Assembly (NCBI GenBank): GCA_007280825.1 | Contig: QYQI01000161.1 | Coordinates: 1-15,467 of the forward strand | DNA from: Ignavibacteriales bacterium | GTDB taxonomy: Bacteria; Bacteroidota; Ignavibacteria; Ignavibacteriales; Melioribacteraceae | Direction: 5' to 3' | Length of the DNA: 15,467 nucleotides | Shown: positions 6,849 to 14,129 of the stretch, piece after piece | How positions within the stretch are numbered: position 1 is the first letter of the stretch | Layout of the letters: every line of letters begins with the position of its first letter | Notes under the pieces: generated by a model | The model's database searches: none | What the model saw: the letters and a program-made list of their open reading frames with translations, nothing else | Told to the model about the DNA's origin: nothing | Made by a program: the position numbers and the translations under genes

Positions 6849-7218
6849 AATAGCATTAATTATCTCGGTAATTACTATTATGTTTTTATCTCTTCTAATT
6901 TTTATGAATAGTCTTTCCGTTGAAATTGGTAATGCTCTTATTCTTGCTATTGTGATTTCTGTTCTTAATTTTCTTCTCTTTTTGGGTTCATTCAATTATT
7001 CAGTTAAAAAATCAAACAAAATCTTCCTCCTTTTTACAGTAGGAGGCATGGGAATCCGGCTTTTGCTAATGCTTGCCGCTGTTTTTGTAAGCATAAAATT
7101 CTTGAAAGTTGACTTGGTTGGGTTTATATTTGGATTCTTTATTTGGTATGTTTTTCTATTAATTTATGAAATATCCATCGTCCGATTTGGTTTGGAAGGG
7201 CGCAAAACACAACAATAA
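6832..7218 (+). CDS. Four-helix membrane protein, AtpI (ATP synthase subunit I)-like
   Basis: A 128-residue, strongly hydrophobic protein with four predicted transmembrane segments (~7-27, 34-54, 64-89 and 93-117) and a short basic tail (GRKTQQ). A conserved-looking Arg lies in helix 3 (GGMGIRLLLM, Arg76), as in AtpI/AtpR-type proteins that precede subunit a. Its start (ATG 6832) lies 17 bases inside the AtpZ-like gene, and its stop (7216-7218) lies seven bases before the subunit a start. Size, topology and place support a role in Fo assembly, such as c-ring formation. Sequence similarity to classical AtpI is weak to my eye, so the call rests mainly on context. Confidence 0.65.
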   Translation: MQKKAKIALIISVITIMFLSLLIFMNSLSVEIGNALILAIVISVLNFLLFLGSFNYSVKKSNKIFLLFTVGGMGIRLLLMLAAVFVSIKFLKVDLVGFIFGFFIWYVFLLIYEISIVRFGLEGRKTQQ

Positions 7219-7224
7219 TGAAAA

Positions 7225-8073
7225 ATGTGGATTAACAATCCTAATATCGTTACAGATACAGTAAAGATTGCCGTAGAGGCGACAAAAAAGCAAGATACTA
7301 GCTGGATTATGCATCATGTTCTTGATGCTCGCGAACTTGATTTTTCACCATTCGGAGTAATCCATTTACCGCAACTTCATCTTTTTGGAATTGATATTTC
7401 GATTACGAAACATGTTGTATTTATGTGGTTGGCGTTAGTGATTCTGGTGGTTACGTTTATTTTTGTTGCAAGATCATATAAGAAATCATTAATTCCGCGT
7501 GGTGTAACAAATTTAACCGAAGTTTTAATTGTATTTGTCCGCGATGAGATTGCAAGACCAACTATCGGTAAAGGTTATGAAAGATTTTTACCGTATTTAT
7601 TAACTATGTTCTTCTTCATTTTGACTTGTAACTTTTTAGGATTGATTCCTTACGGATCAACTGCCACAAGCAACATCGCAGTAACTGCAACACTAGCAAT
7701 AATCTCTTTCATCGTAATTCAAGTCGGTGGAATGATGAAGAATGGTGTGTTCGGATATTTTAAAGGATTAGTCCCGCATGGAATTCCTATGTGGTTATTA
7801 CCAATTATGATACCGGTCGAATTACTAGGATTATTTACTAAACCTTTTGCATTGGCTATTCGTCTTTTCGCGAATATGACTGCAGGACATATTGTGATTA
7901 TGGCATTACTTGGATTGATATTTATTCTTCATACTTATGTTGTTGTTCCGGTATCAATCTCATTTGCACTTTTTATTTTTTTATTAGAAATACTTGTTGC
8001 GCTTCTTCAAGCGTATATTTTTACAATGCTTTCCGGTTTATTTATCGGAATGGCTGTACATCAAGAACATTAA
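7225..8073 (+). CDS. atpB: FoF1 ATP synthase subunit a
   Basis: A 282-residue Fo stator subunit that forms the proton half-channels. ATG 7225 is the first possible start, since a stop precedes it in frame (7219-7221); no clear ribosome-binding site is seen, so translational coupling to the AtpI-like gene is likely. The essential Arg213 sits in ALAIRLFANMTAGH. His222 occupies the place of E. coli Glu219, and Glu255 that of His245, the swap seen in most non-enterobacterial enzymes. Gln262 follows in LLQAYIF. An N-terminal ~60-residue stretch with WIMHHVLDARELDF precedes the first helix, as in Bacteroidota/Chlorobiota homologs. The subunit works with the c-ring encoded 30 bases downstream. Confidence 0.97.
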   Translation: MWINNPNIVTDTVKIAVEATKKQDTSWIMHHVLDARELDFSPFGVIHLPQLHLFGIDISITKHVVFMWLALVILVVTFIFVARSYKKSLIPRGVTNLTEVLIVFVRDEIARPTIGKGYERFLPYLLTMFFFILTCNFLGLIPYGSTATSNIAVTATLAIISFIVIQVGGMMKNGVFGYFKGLVPHGIPMWLLPIMIPVELLGLFTKPFALAIRLFANMTAGHIVIMALLGLIFILHTYVVVPVSISFALFIFLLEILVALLQAYIFTMLSGLFIGMAVHQEH

Positions 8074-8090
8074 TTTTATTAACAGTCATA

Positions 8091-8096
8091 AAGGAG
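8091..8096 (+). promoter_or_regulatory. Strong Shine-Dalgarno site (AAGGAG) of atpE
   Basis: AAGGAG lies seven bases before the atpE ATG. It is the best ribosome-binding site in the atp operon; most neighbours have weak or no such motif. This fits the need for many more c subunits than other subunits from one transcript. Confidence 0.8.
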
Positions 8097-8103
8097 TAAT
8101 CAA

Positions 8104-8331
8104 ATGGAAGGAATGGGTTTTGCATATTTAGCAGCTGGTTTTGGTGCTGCATTAACAGTTATTGGTGGTGCTTTCGGTATTGGTAAATTAGCAAGTTCTG
8201 CAATGGAAGCAAGTGGTCGTCAACCTGAAGCTGCTGGCGATATTAGAACATCAATGATTATTGCAGCCGCTCTTATTGAAGGTATTTCTCTTTTTGCTCT
8301 TGTTATTTGTATTCTTTTAGCTCTTAAATAA
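8104..8331 (+). CDS. atpE: FoF1 ATP synthase subunit c
   Basis: A 75-residue helical hairpin that forms the rotating c-ring. Helix 1 carries the packed glycine/alanine pattern (GFGAALTVIGGAFGIG). The polar loop contains the conserved RQPEA (39-43). Helix 2 holds the ion-binding carboxylate Glu59 in ALIEGISLF. The residue after Glu59 is Gly rather than Ser/Thr, and Ile26 stands where Na+-type enzymes have a Gln (33 residues before the Glu). Proton coupling is therefore more likely than sodium coupling. The start is fixed by the AAGGAG site seven bases upstream. Confidence 0.97.
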   Translation: MEGMGFAYLAAGFGAALTVIGGAFGIGKLASSAMEASGRQPEAAGDIRTSMIIAAALIEGISLFALVICILLALK

Positions 8332-8367
8332 TTTTTAAATAGATCTCTTTCAAAAACTGGATTCGAA

Positions 8368-8913
8368 ATGAATACAATAAGTTATTTACTGCTTCTTGTG
8401 TTTTCAGAAGGCGGTGAAAAAGGCGGCAGTCCGTTGGATGTAAATCCCGGTGTAATTTTATGGACTGTTGTTACATTTGTTTTTCTTTTGCTAATTCTAA
8501 AGAAAATCGCTTGGAAGCCGATATTAAATTCCTTAAGTGAAAGAGAAAATTTCATAAAAGATTCTCTTGAAAAAGCTGATAAGGCGCAAAAAGAAGCCGA
8601 GAAGTTGATCGCGGATAATAAAGTTAGTTTTGTTAAAGCAGAAGAAGAAGCACATAAAATCATTGAACAAAGCAGGGAATTAGCAGAAAAGCTTAAGACA
8701 CAGATTCTTGCAGGAAGTAAATCTCAAGCAAAAAAGATGATTGTTGATGCAACTTCTGAAATTGAGAGAAAAAATGCCGAAGCTTTTAACAAACTCAAAG
8801 ATCAAGTTGCAGATATTGCAGTAAATGCTGCCGAGAAAATCTTAAGAGAGAATCTTGATAAAGATAAACAAGTAAAATTGGTTAACAAGTACTTGGATGA
8901 TCTAAAGAATTAG
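8368..8913 (+). CDS. atpF: FoF1 ATP synthase subunit b
   Basis: A 181-residue peripheral stalk subunit. A ~27-residue N-terminal stretch with a short hydrophobic run and a Gly-rich linker (SEGGEKGGSPLDVNPG) precedes one transmembrane segment (~28-46). After it comes the conserved KKIAWKPIL, where the helix leaves the membrane. The remaining ~130 residues are a long charged alpha helix that dimerises and binds delta. DVNPG before the membrane helix resembles Bacteroidota/Chlorobiota homologs. The ribosome-binding site is weak. The delta subunit starts one base after the stop. Confidence 0.95.
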   Translation: MNTISYLLLLVFSEGGEKGGSPLDVNPGVILWTVVTFVFLLLILKKIAWKPILNSLSERENFIKDSLEKADKAQKEAEKLIADNKVSFVKAEEEAHKIIEQSRELAEKLKTQILAGSKSQAKKMIVDATSEIERKNAEAFNKLKDQVADIAVNAAEKILRENLDKDKQVKLVNKYLDDLKN

Positions 8914-8914
8914 A

Positions 8915-9472
8915 ATGAGTGTTTATCGAATTTCATATCGCTATGCAAATTCTCTTATGCAGTTAGCTGAAGAGAAAAAGATATTCAAGAAAGTTTCTGA
9001 TGATGCGGAACTAATCTTTAACACTTTAAATTCATCAAAGGAATTGAGATCTGTTTTGAAAAGTCCTGTAGTAAAATTAAATGATAAAAAATCTTTACTG
9101 CAAAAAATTTTCGAAAAGAAAATCAGCAACGAAACTGCTAGCTTTATCAACTTTGTTGTTGAAAAGAATCGCGAGGATATTCTCTTTGACATATTCAAAG
9201 AATTTATTGCACTTGCAGATAAGAAAAATGGCATTGTTAAAGCAAGAGTAGTTTCTCCTTTTGATCTAAACGATCAATCGAAACAAAAAATGATTGATGA
9301 TCTTAGTAAGAAAACAAACAAGAAAGTTTCTGCAAATTATAATATTGACACAGATTTAATTGGCGGATTTATTGTTCGTATCGAAGATACGGTTTATGAC
9401 GCTTCAGTAAAACATCAATTAAATTTGTTAAGAAAGAAGTTTTCAGAAGAAATAATCTTATCTAATAATTAA
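8915..9472 (+). CDS. atpH: FoF1 ATP synthase subunit delta
   Basis: A 185-residue OSCP/delta subunit that ties the peripheral stalk to the top of F1. The N-terminal helical domain begins YRISYRYANSLMQLAEE, matching the usual .YA.AL...A pattern. The C-terminal region has LIGGFIVRIEDTVYDASVKHQLNLL, the family's conserved GG..... .D...D.S....L block. The ATG at 8915 is one base after the atpF stop (TAG A ATG), so the two are probably translationally coupled. Length is normal. Confidence 0.94.
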   Translation: MSVYRISYRYANSLMQLAEEKKIFKKVSDDAELIFNTLNSSKELRSVLKSPVVKLNDKKSLLQKIFEKKISNETASFINFVVEKNREDILFDIFKEFIALADKKNGIVKARVVSPFDLNDQSKQKMIDDLSKKTNKKVSANYNIDTDLIGGFIVRIEDTVYDASVKHQLNLLRKKFSEEIILSNN

Positions 9473-9479
9473 AAATTTA

Positions 9480-9497
9480 ATCCCGATTAATCGGGAT
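9480..9497. repeat. Perfect 18-base palindrome between atpH and atpA
   Basis: ATCCCGATT/AATCGGGAT is a perfect palindrome in the 45-base gap between atpH and atpA, ending eight bases before the atpA GGAG (9505-9508). No T tract follows, so it is not an ordinary terminator. As RNA it would form a short hairpin just upstream of the ribosome-binding site; as DNA it could bind a dimeric regulator. It could also protect or set the processing of the downstream mRNA. Function is not known. Confidence 0.75.
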
Positions 9498-9517
9498 CCA
9501 TATTGGAGAAAAATACA

Positions 9518-11065
9518 ATGGCGGAAATAAGACCCGATGAAGTTTCTGCGATATTAAGAAAACAACTGGCTGGATTCGAAAACGAAACCGACATTTATGA
9601 AGTAGGGACTGTTCTTCAAGTTGGTGATGGTATTGCACGAGTTTATGGCTTATCAAAAGTTATGGCTAGCGAGCTTGTTGAATTTCCTAATAATGTAACG
9701 GGAATGGTTTTGAATCTTGATGAAGATTCTGTCGGCTGTGTTCTCTTTGGTGAAAGCACACTTATCAAAGAAGGCGATACTGTTAAGCGGACAAATCGAG
9801 TTGCATCTTTTCCCGTTGGTGAAAAACTTCTCGGAAGAGTTGTCGATCCACTTGGTGTTCCGTTAGATGGAAAAGGAACGGTTCAATTTGAAAAATATAT
9901 GCCAATTGAACGTAAAGCATTAGGTGTTATTCAACGGCAACCGGTTAAAGAACCATTACAAACCGGTATAACAGCTATTGATGCGATGATTCCAATCGGA
10001 CGCGGACAGCGTGAGTTGATCATTGGTGACCGCCAGACAGGTAAAACAGCTGTAGCGATTGATGCCATTATAAATCAAAAAAATACTCATACAGAAGAAG
10101 CAAAAAAGTATGGAGTGAATCCAGTATTTTGTGTTTACGTTGCCATCGGACAAAAAAATTCTACAGTAGCCCAAGTAGTTGCAAAACTTGAAGAAGCCGG
10201 CGCAATGGAATATACAACTGTCGTTGCAGCAGCAGCTTCCACACCCGCACCGTTACAATACATAGCTCCTTATTCCGGTGCAACTCTCGGCGAATATTTT
10301 AGAGATAACGGAAAGCACGCTCTTGTTATTTATGATGATCTTTCAAAACAAGCTGTTGCATACCGTGAACTTTCTTTGTTGTTAAGAAGACCTCCCGGAC
10401 GTGAAGCATATCCTGGAGATGTTTTCTATTTACATTCACGTTTGTTAGAGAGGGCTTCAAAGTTGAGTGATGAGCTTGGCGGTGGAAGTTTAACTGCACT
10501 ACCGATAATTGAAACACAGCAGGGAGACGTTTCGGCTTACATTCCTACAAATGTTATCTCTATTACAGACGGACAAATTTATCTCGAGCCAAACTTATTC
10601 AATGCCGGTGTGCGTCCAGCTATCAATGTTGGTATCTCGGTATCTCGTGTTGGCGGTAATGCTCAAATCAAAGGAATGAAAAAAGTTGCTGGTTCATTGA
10701 AGCTTGATCTTGCACAGTATCGTGAACTTGAAGCGTTTGCCAAATTTGGTTCTGATCTTGATAAATCTACATTAAGAACGCTTGGAAAAGGAGCTAGACT
10801 AGTTGAATTATTAAAGCAAGGTCAATACGCTCCTGTTCCTGTTGAAAAACAAGTGTTAAGCGTCTTTGTAGGGACAAATAATTATTTCGAAACGATTGAA
10901 GTTAAAGATGTAAAAAGATTTGAAAAAGAATTTTTGGAATATGTCGAATTGAAGTATCCTCAAATTCTTGAAAACATTCTCGTAACAAAAGAGATGAAAG
11001 ACGATACTTTACAGTTAGTAAAAAAGGCTGTTGAAGAATTTGTTGAGAAATTTAAAAAGAGTTAA
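9518..11065 (+). CDS. atpA: FoF1 ATP synthase subunit alpha
   Basis: A 515-residue F1 subunit carrying the non-catalytic nucleotide sites. I chose ATG 9518 with GGAG at 9505-9508; an in-frame TTG at 9503 would add five residues and remove this ribosome-binding site. The N-terminus MAEIRPDEVSAILRKQL is typical. The Walker A motif GDRQTGKT spans residues 170-177, and the C-terminal side has the ATP synthase alpha/beta signature PAINVGISVSRVGG, including the arginine that reaches the catalytic site on beta. Length and sequence are normal. The beta and epsilon genes do not follow, so the catalytic partner is encoded elsewhere. Confidence 0.98.
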   Translation: MAEIRPDEVSAILRKQLAGFENETDIYEVGTVLQVGDGIARVYGLSKVMASELVEFPNNVTGMVLNLDEDSVGCVLFGESTLIKEGDTVKRTNRVASFPVGEKLLGRVVDPLGVPLDGKGTVQFEKYMPIERKALGVIQRQPVKEPLQTGITAIDAMIPIGRGQRELIIGDRQTGKTAVAIDAIINQKNTHTEEAKKYGVNPVFCVYVAIGQKNSTVAQVVAKLEEAGAMEYTTVVAAAASTPAPLQYIAPYSGATLGEYFRDNGKHALVIYDDLSKQAVAYRELSLLLRRPPGREAYPGDVFYLHSRLLERASKLSDELGGGSLTALPIIETQQGDVSAYIPTNVISITDGQIYLEPNLFNAGVRPAINVGISVSRVGGNAQIKGMKKVAGSLKLDLAQYRELEAFAKFGSDLDKSTLRTLGKGARLVELLKQGQYAPVPVEKQVLSVFVGTNNYFETIEVKDVKRFEKEFLEYVELKYPQILENILVTKEMKDDTLQLVKKAVEEFVEKFKKS

Positions 11066-11075
11066 ATCTTAAACG

Positions 11076-11960
11076 ATGGCAACATTACGCGACATAAAGA
11101 GCAGAATCAAAGGTGTTAAGAACACACAGCAAATAACCAAAGCTATGAAGATGGTTGCTGCTGCGCGTCTGCGTCGTGCTCAGGAGAATATTGTTAATGC
11201 AAAACCATATTCTAGAAAAATTGCCGAAATGCTTCAACATTTACTCAATGTCGAAAAGAATTTTAGCAATCCTCTTTTAATGGAAAGAGAAGTAAAGAAA
11301 ATTTCTCTAATAGTTGTAACATCAGATCGTGGTTTATGCGGCGGATTTAATATGAATATTATCCGCAAGACCGAAGAAATTATAAAAGATCAGTATGCCG
11401 ATTACCACCAAAGCGGAAATTTATTATTGTACTGTGTTGGCAAAAAAGGAAATGATTATTTCACAAAAAGAAATTACAAAGTTGAAGGTTCCTACCCGGG
11501 TATTTTTTCCAACCTGAAATTTGAATTTGCTTCCGGACTTATTAAAGAGCTTACTAGTAAATATATCTCCGGTGAAACGGATAAAGTTTTAGTTATTTAT
11601 AATGAGTTTAAATCTGTCATTCAGCAAAAAACAACTGTTGAACAATTGTTCCCGATTAAACCATTTGAAACAAATGTAAACGAACCGATTCATGATACTG
11701 ATTACATTTATGAACCGGACAAAGTTAATATTATCAACAAACTTTTACCTAAACATCTTAATGCTCAAATGTGGACAGCATTACTTGATTCTTATGCTGC
11801 AGAATTGGGTGCAAGAATGACAGCAATGGATATGGCAACCGAAAATGCAAAAGAGTTAATTCGTTCATTAAACCTTACTTATAATAAGGTCCGCCAAGCA
11901 TCCATCACCAAAGAGATATTGGAAATTGTGTCCGGTGCAAATGCTCTCAAAGAATCTTAA
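11076..11960 (+). CDS. atpG: FoF1 ATP synthase subunit gamma
   Basis: A 294-residue rotor shaft subunit. The N-terminal helix MATLRDIKSRIKGVKNTQQITKAMKMVAAARLRR (1-34) and the C-terminal helix with ARMTAMDMATENAKELI and ITKEILEIVSGANAL are the conserved coiled-coil halves that turn inside the alpha/beta ring. The middle Rossmann-like domain has VVTSDRGLCGGFN, also conserved. It starts 10 bases after atpA and is the last atp gene here; the ffh gene follows after 57 bases. No terminator-like hairpin is visible in that gap, so read-through into ffh is possible. Confidence 0.97.
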   Translation: MATLRDIKSRIKGVKNTQQITKAMKMVAAARLRRAQENIVNAKPYSRKIAEMLQHLLNVEKNFSNPLLMEREVKKISLIVVTSDRGLCGGFNMNIIRKTEEIIKDQYADYHQSGNLLLYCVGKKGNDYFTKRNYKVEGSYPGIFSNLKFEFASGLIKELTSKYISGETDKVLVIYNEFKSVIQQKTTVEQLFPIKPFETNVNEPIHDTDYIYEPDKVNIINKLLPKHLNAQMWTALLDSYAAELGARMTAMDMATENAKELIRSLNLTYNKVRQASITKEILEIVSGANALKES

Positions 11961-12017
11961 GCTGTTAGAATTTGAAATGAATACTCTTTTTATTATCTTT
12001 AATTTAAGTTGGACTGT

Positions 12018-13352
12018 ATGCTCGAGGATTTGACCGAGAAAATTGAGAGGGCTCTCAAAAAAATTACCGGTCAAGGTAGATTAACCGAAGCTAATATTTC
12101 AGATACGCTTCGAGATATTCGCCGTGTTCTTTTAGATGCTGATGTAAATTATAAAGTTGCTAAACAATTTATTGAAGATGTTAAAGCGAAAGCGCTTGGC
12201 ATGGAAGTTCTAACTTCAGTTACTCCCGGTCAACTTATCACAAAGATTATGTATGATGAGTTAACCAGACTTTTAGGTAGTACCGGTTCTGAGTTAAGAT
12301 TAAATGCTTCCGGAATTACTGTAATAATGTTGATTGGACTTCAAGGTTGCGGTAAAACAACTTTTAGCGCAAAACTTGCTAAGTACTTAAAAGATAAAAA
12401 AAGAAATGTTCTTTTAGTTGCTGCTGATGTTTATCGGCCTGCTGCTATAGATCAATTGAAAATATTAGGATCAAGAATTTCAGTTCCGGTTTTTTCGATT
12501 GAAGGCAGTAAAGAACCGGTAAAGATTGCTTCCGAGTCTTTGAACTATGCGAAGGAAAACGGACTTAACACTGTAATCATTGATACTGCTGGTCGTTTGC
12601 ATGTTGATGAAAATATGATGAACGAAGCTGCTCATATTAAAGCGAATGTTAAACCGACAGAAACTTTGTTTGTGATAGATTCTATGACCGGACAAGATGC
12701 TGTGAATTCCGCTAAAGCTTTTCATGAAAAAGTTGATTTTGACGGCGTTGTAGTTACAAAACTTGATGGTGATTCTCGTGGAGGTTGTGTTCTTTCGGTT
12801 AGAGCGGTTGTAGACCGCCCAGTTAAGTTTGCTAGTCTTGGTGAAAATTTAGATTCTATCGAAACTTTTCATCCGGATAGAATGGCATCAAGAATTCTTG
12901 GCAAAGGCGATGTGATTTCTCTTGTTGAAAAAGCTCAAGCTCAGTTTGATGAAAAAGAAACTGAAGATCTGGAAAAGAGATTTCGTGAGAACAAATTCGA
13001 CTTTGACGATTTCTTGAAGCAGATTAAGATGATTAAAAAAATGGGTTCCTTGAAAAGTTTACTTGGTATGGTTCCGGGCGTTAGTTCTGCTATTAAGAAT
13101 GCGGATGTTGATGATAAACAATTGGTAAGAGTTGAATCAATAATTCAGTCAATGACAAAAAAAGAGCGAATAAGTCCAAAAATATTAAACGGAAGCAGAA
13201 GAAAAAGAATTGCTCGAGGAAGTGGCAATAGTGTTCAGGATGTTAATAGATTGATAAAGCAGTTTGAACAGATGCAGCAAATGATGAAAATGATGAATAA
13301 GAATTCCGGAAAGTTTTCAGTACCAAACTTGAAAAACATAAAGTATAACTAG
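12018..13352 (+). CDS. ffh: Signal recognition particle GTPase Ffh (SRP54)
   Basis: A 444-residue protein that binds 4.5S RNA and signal peptides of nascent chains and delivers ribosomes to FtsY at the membrane. I chose ATG 12018, giving the usual start MLEDLTEKIERALKKI...GRLTE; an in-frame TTG at 12009 would add three residues. The N domain (~1-95) ends in ALLEADV-like LLDADV. The G domain shows G1 GLQGCGKTT (107-115), DVYRPAAIDQL (138-148), DTAGR (189-193) and TKLDGDSRGG (247-256). The M domain (~310-430) has Met-rich helices and NGSRRKRIARGSG (391-403), the RNA-binding segment. Small deviations from what I remember as usual are Cys111 in G1 and Ser253 in GDSRGG, where Ala or Ser and Ala are common. 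Confidence 0.97.
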   Translation: MLEDLTEKIERALKKITGQGRLTEANISDTLRDIRRVLLDADVNYKVAKQFIEDVKAKALGMEVLTSVTPGQLITKIMYDELTRLLGSTGSELRLNASGITVIMLIGLQGCGKTTFSAKLAKYLKDKKRNVLLVAADVYRPAAIDQLKILGSRISVPVFSIEGSKEPVKIASESLNYAKENGLNTVIIDTAGRLHVDENMMNEAAHIKANVKPTETLFVIDSMTGQDAVNSAKAFHEKVDFDGVVVTKLDGDSRGGCVLSVRAVVDRPVKFASLGENLDSIETFHPDRMASRILGKGDVISLVEKAQAQFDEKETEDLEKRFRENKFDFDDFLKQIKMIKKMGSLKSLLGMVPGVSSAIKNADVDDKQLVRVESIIQSMTKKERISPKILNGSRRKRIARGSGNSVQDVNRLIKQFEQMQQMMKMMNKNSGKFSVPNLKNIKYN

Positions 13353-13379
13353 AAAATAAAATCAATAAGGAGTAACAAA

Positions 13380-13817
13380 TTGGCAGTTAAGTTAAGATTA
13401 AGAAGAATGGGAAAGAAGAAACAACCGATCTATAAGGTTGTTGCTGCAGATTCACGTTCACCAAGAGATGGTAAATTTATTGAAGCAATTGGTCTTTACA
13501 ATCCTAAGACTAATCCGGCAACAGTAGAAATAAAAGAAGAACGCGCTTTATATTGGCTTGGTGTTGGTGCGCAACCAACAGATACAGTAAAAAATCTTTT
13601 GTCAAACCAAGGAATAATTCTTAAAAGAGAATTGAAAAAGAATGGTTTGAGCGAAGAGCAGATCTCTGTAAAATTAGATGATTGGAAAAAGATTAAGGAA
13701 GCTAATCTTGCGGCATCATTAAAGAAAAAATCAGAAAAAGCAAAAGCAAAAAAAGCATCTGTTGAAAAGAAAGATAGCGAAACGGAAGTAAAGGGTACTA
13801 CTTCCGAACAAGCATAA
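13380..13817 (+). CDS. rpsP: Ribosomal protein S16 with charged C-terminal extension
   Basis: A 145-residue 30S subunit protein. The start is TTG 13380, supported by AAGGAG (13367-13372) seven bases upstream and by the canonical N-terminus AVKLRLRRMGKKKQPIYKVVAAD; no ATG or GTG fits. The S16 core (~1-82) includes SRSPRDGKFIEAIGLYNP and ERALYWLGVGAQPTDTV. The remaining ~60 residues are rich in Lys, Glu and Ala. Such an extension is common in Bacteroidota and absent from the ~82-residue E. coli protein. It lies between ffh and khpA in the conserved ffh-rpsP-rimM-trmD-rplS cluster. Confidence 0.96.
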   Translation: MAVKLRLRRMGKKKQPIYKVVAADSRSPRDGKFIEAIGLYNPKTNPATVEIKEERALYWLGVGAQPTDTVKNLLSNQGIILKRELKKNGLSEEQISVKLDDWKKIKEANLAASLKKKSEKAKAKKASVEKKDSETEVKGTTSEQA

Positions 13818-13885
13818 ATCTATTTTCTGTTTTGCTTGCTTCTTAATAACGTACCCTGGTAGTCACTTAATTTAAAGGTACTCTC

Positions 13886-14119
13886 ATGAAGGAATTTATT
13901 GAATTTATCGCCAAACACCTTGTTGACGCTCCGGATAGTGTTACTCTTGAGGAAACAACTCCCGATGAAAAAACTATCGAGTTGTCTCTGAAAGTTGGTG
14001 CGGAAGATGTCGGCAAAGTCATAGGAAAACAAGGCAAAACTGCTCAGGCAATGAGAACCTTGCTTACTGCTATTGCGGCTAAAGAAGGCAAGCGGGCTAT
14101 CTTAAAAATATTAGATTAA
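13886..14119 (+). CDS. khpA: KhpA, KH-domain RNA-binding protein
   Basis: A 77-residue protein consisting of a single KH domain. It opens with MKEFIEFIAKHLVDAPDSV, a highly typical start for the family, and carries the GxxG loop GKQG (47-50) in VGKVIGKQGKTAQAMRTLL. KhpA acts as a small RNA-binding protein, in some bacteria paired with KhpB, and has been linked to cell-size and sRNA functions in Gram-positives; its role in this lineage is not known to me. AAAGG (13874-13878) lies seven bases before the ATG. The position between rpsP and rimM is the usual one. Confidence 0.92.
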   Translation: MKEFIEFIAKHLVDAPDSVTLEETTPDEKTIELSLKVGAEDVGKVIGKQGKTAQAMRTLLTAIAAKEGKRAILKILD

Positions 14120-14129
14120 AATTTCGGTT

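Noticed and set aside
8104..8331. Sodium-dependent ATP synthase
   Set aside because: The c subunit lacks the Gln and the Ser/Thr after the key Glu that mark Na+ binding, so proton coupling is the simpler reading.
11977..12033. 18-codon ORF overlapping the ffh start (possible upstream regulatory peptide)
   Set aside because: It has no ribosome-binding site and no arrest-like or regulatory features, and short ORFs of this size are expected by chance in the gap.
12324..12362. Unusual Cys in the Ffh G1 loop (GLQGCGKTT)
   Set aside because: The position is normally a small residue and Cys is a mild replacement; all GTP-binding residues are present, so no functional change is implied.
13851..13881. 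Inverted repeat GTACC/GGTAC around the khpA ribosome-binding site
   Set aside because: Only five base pairs with a 21-base loop, too weak to support a regulatory hairpin.
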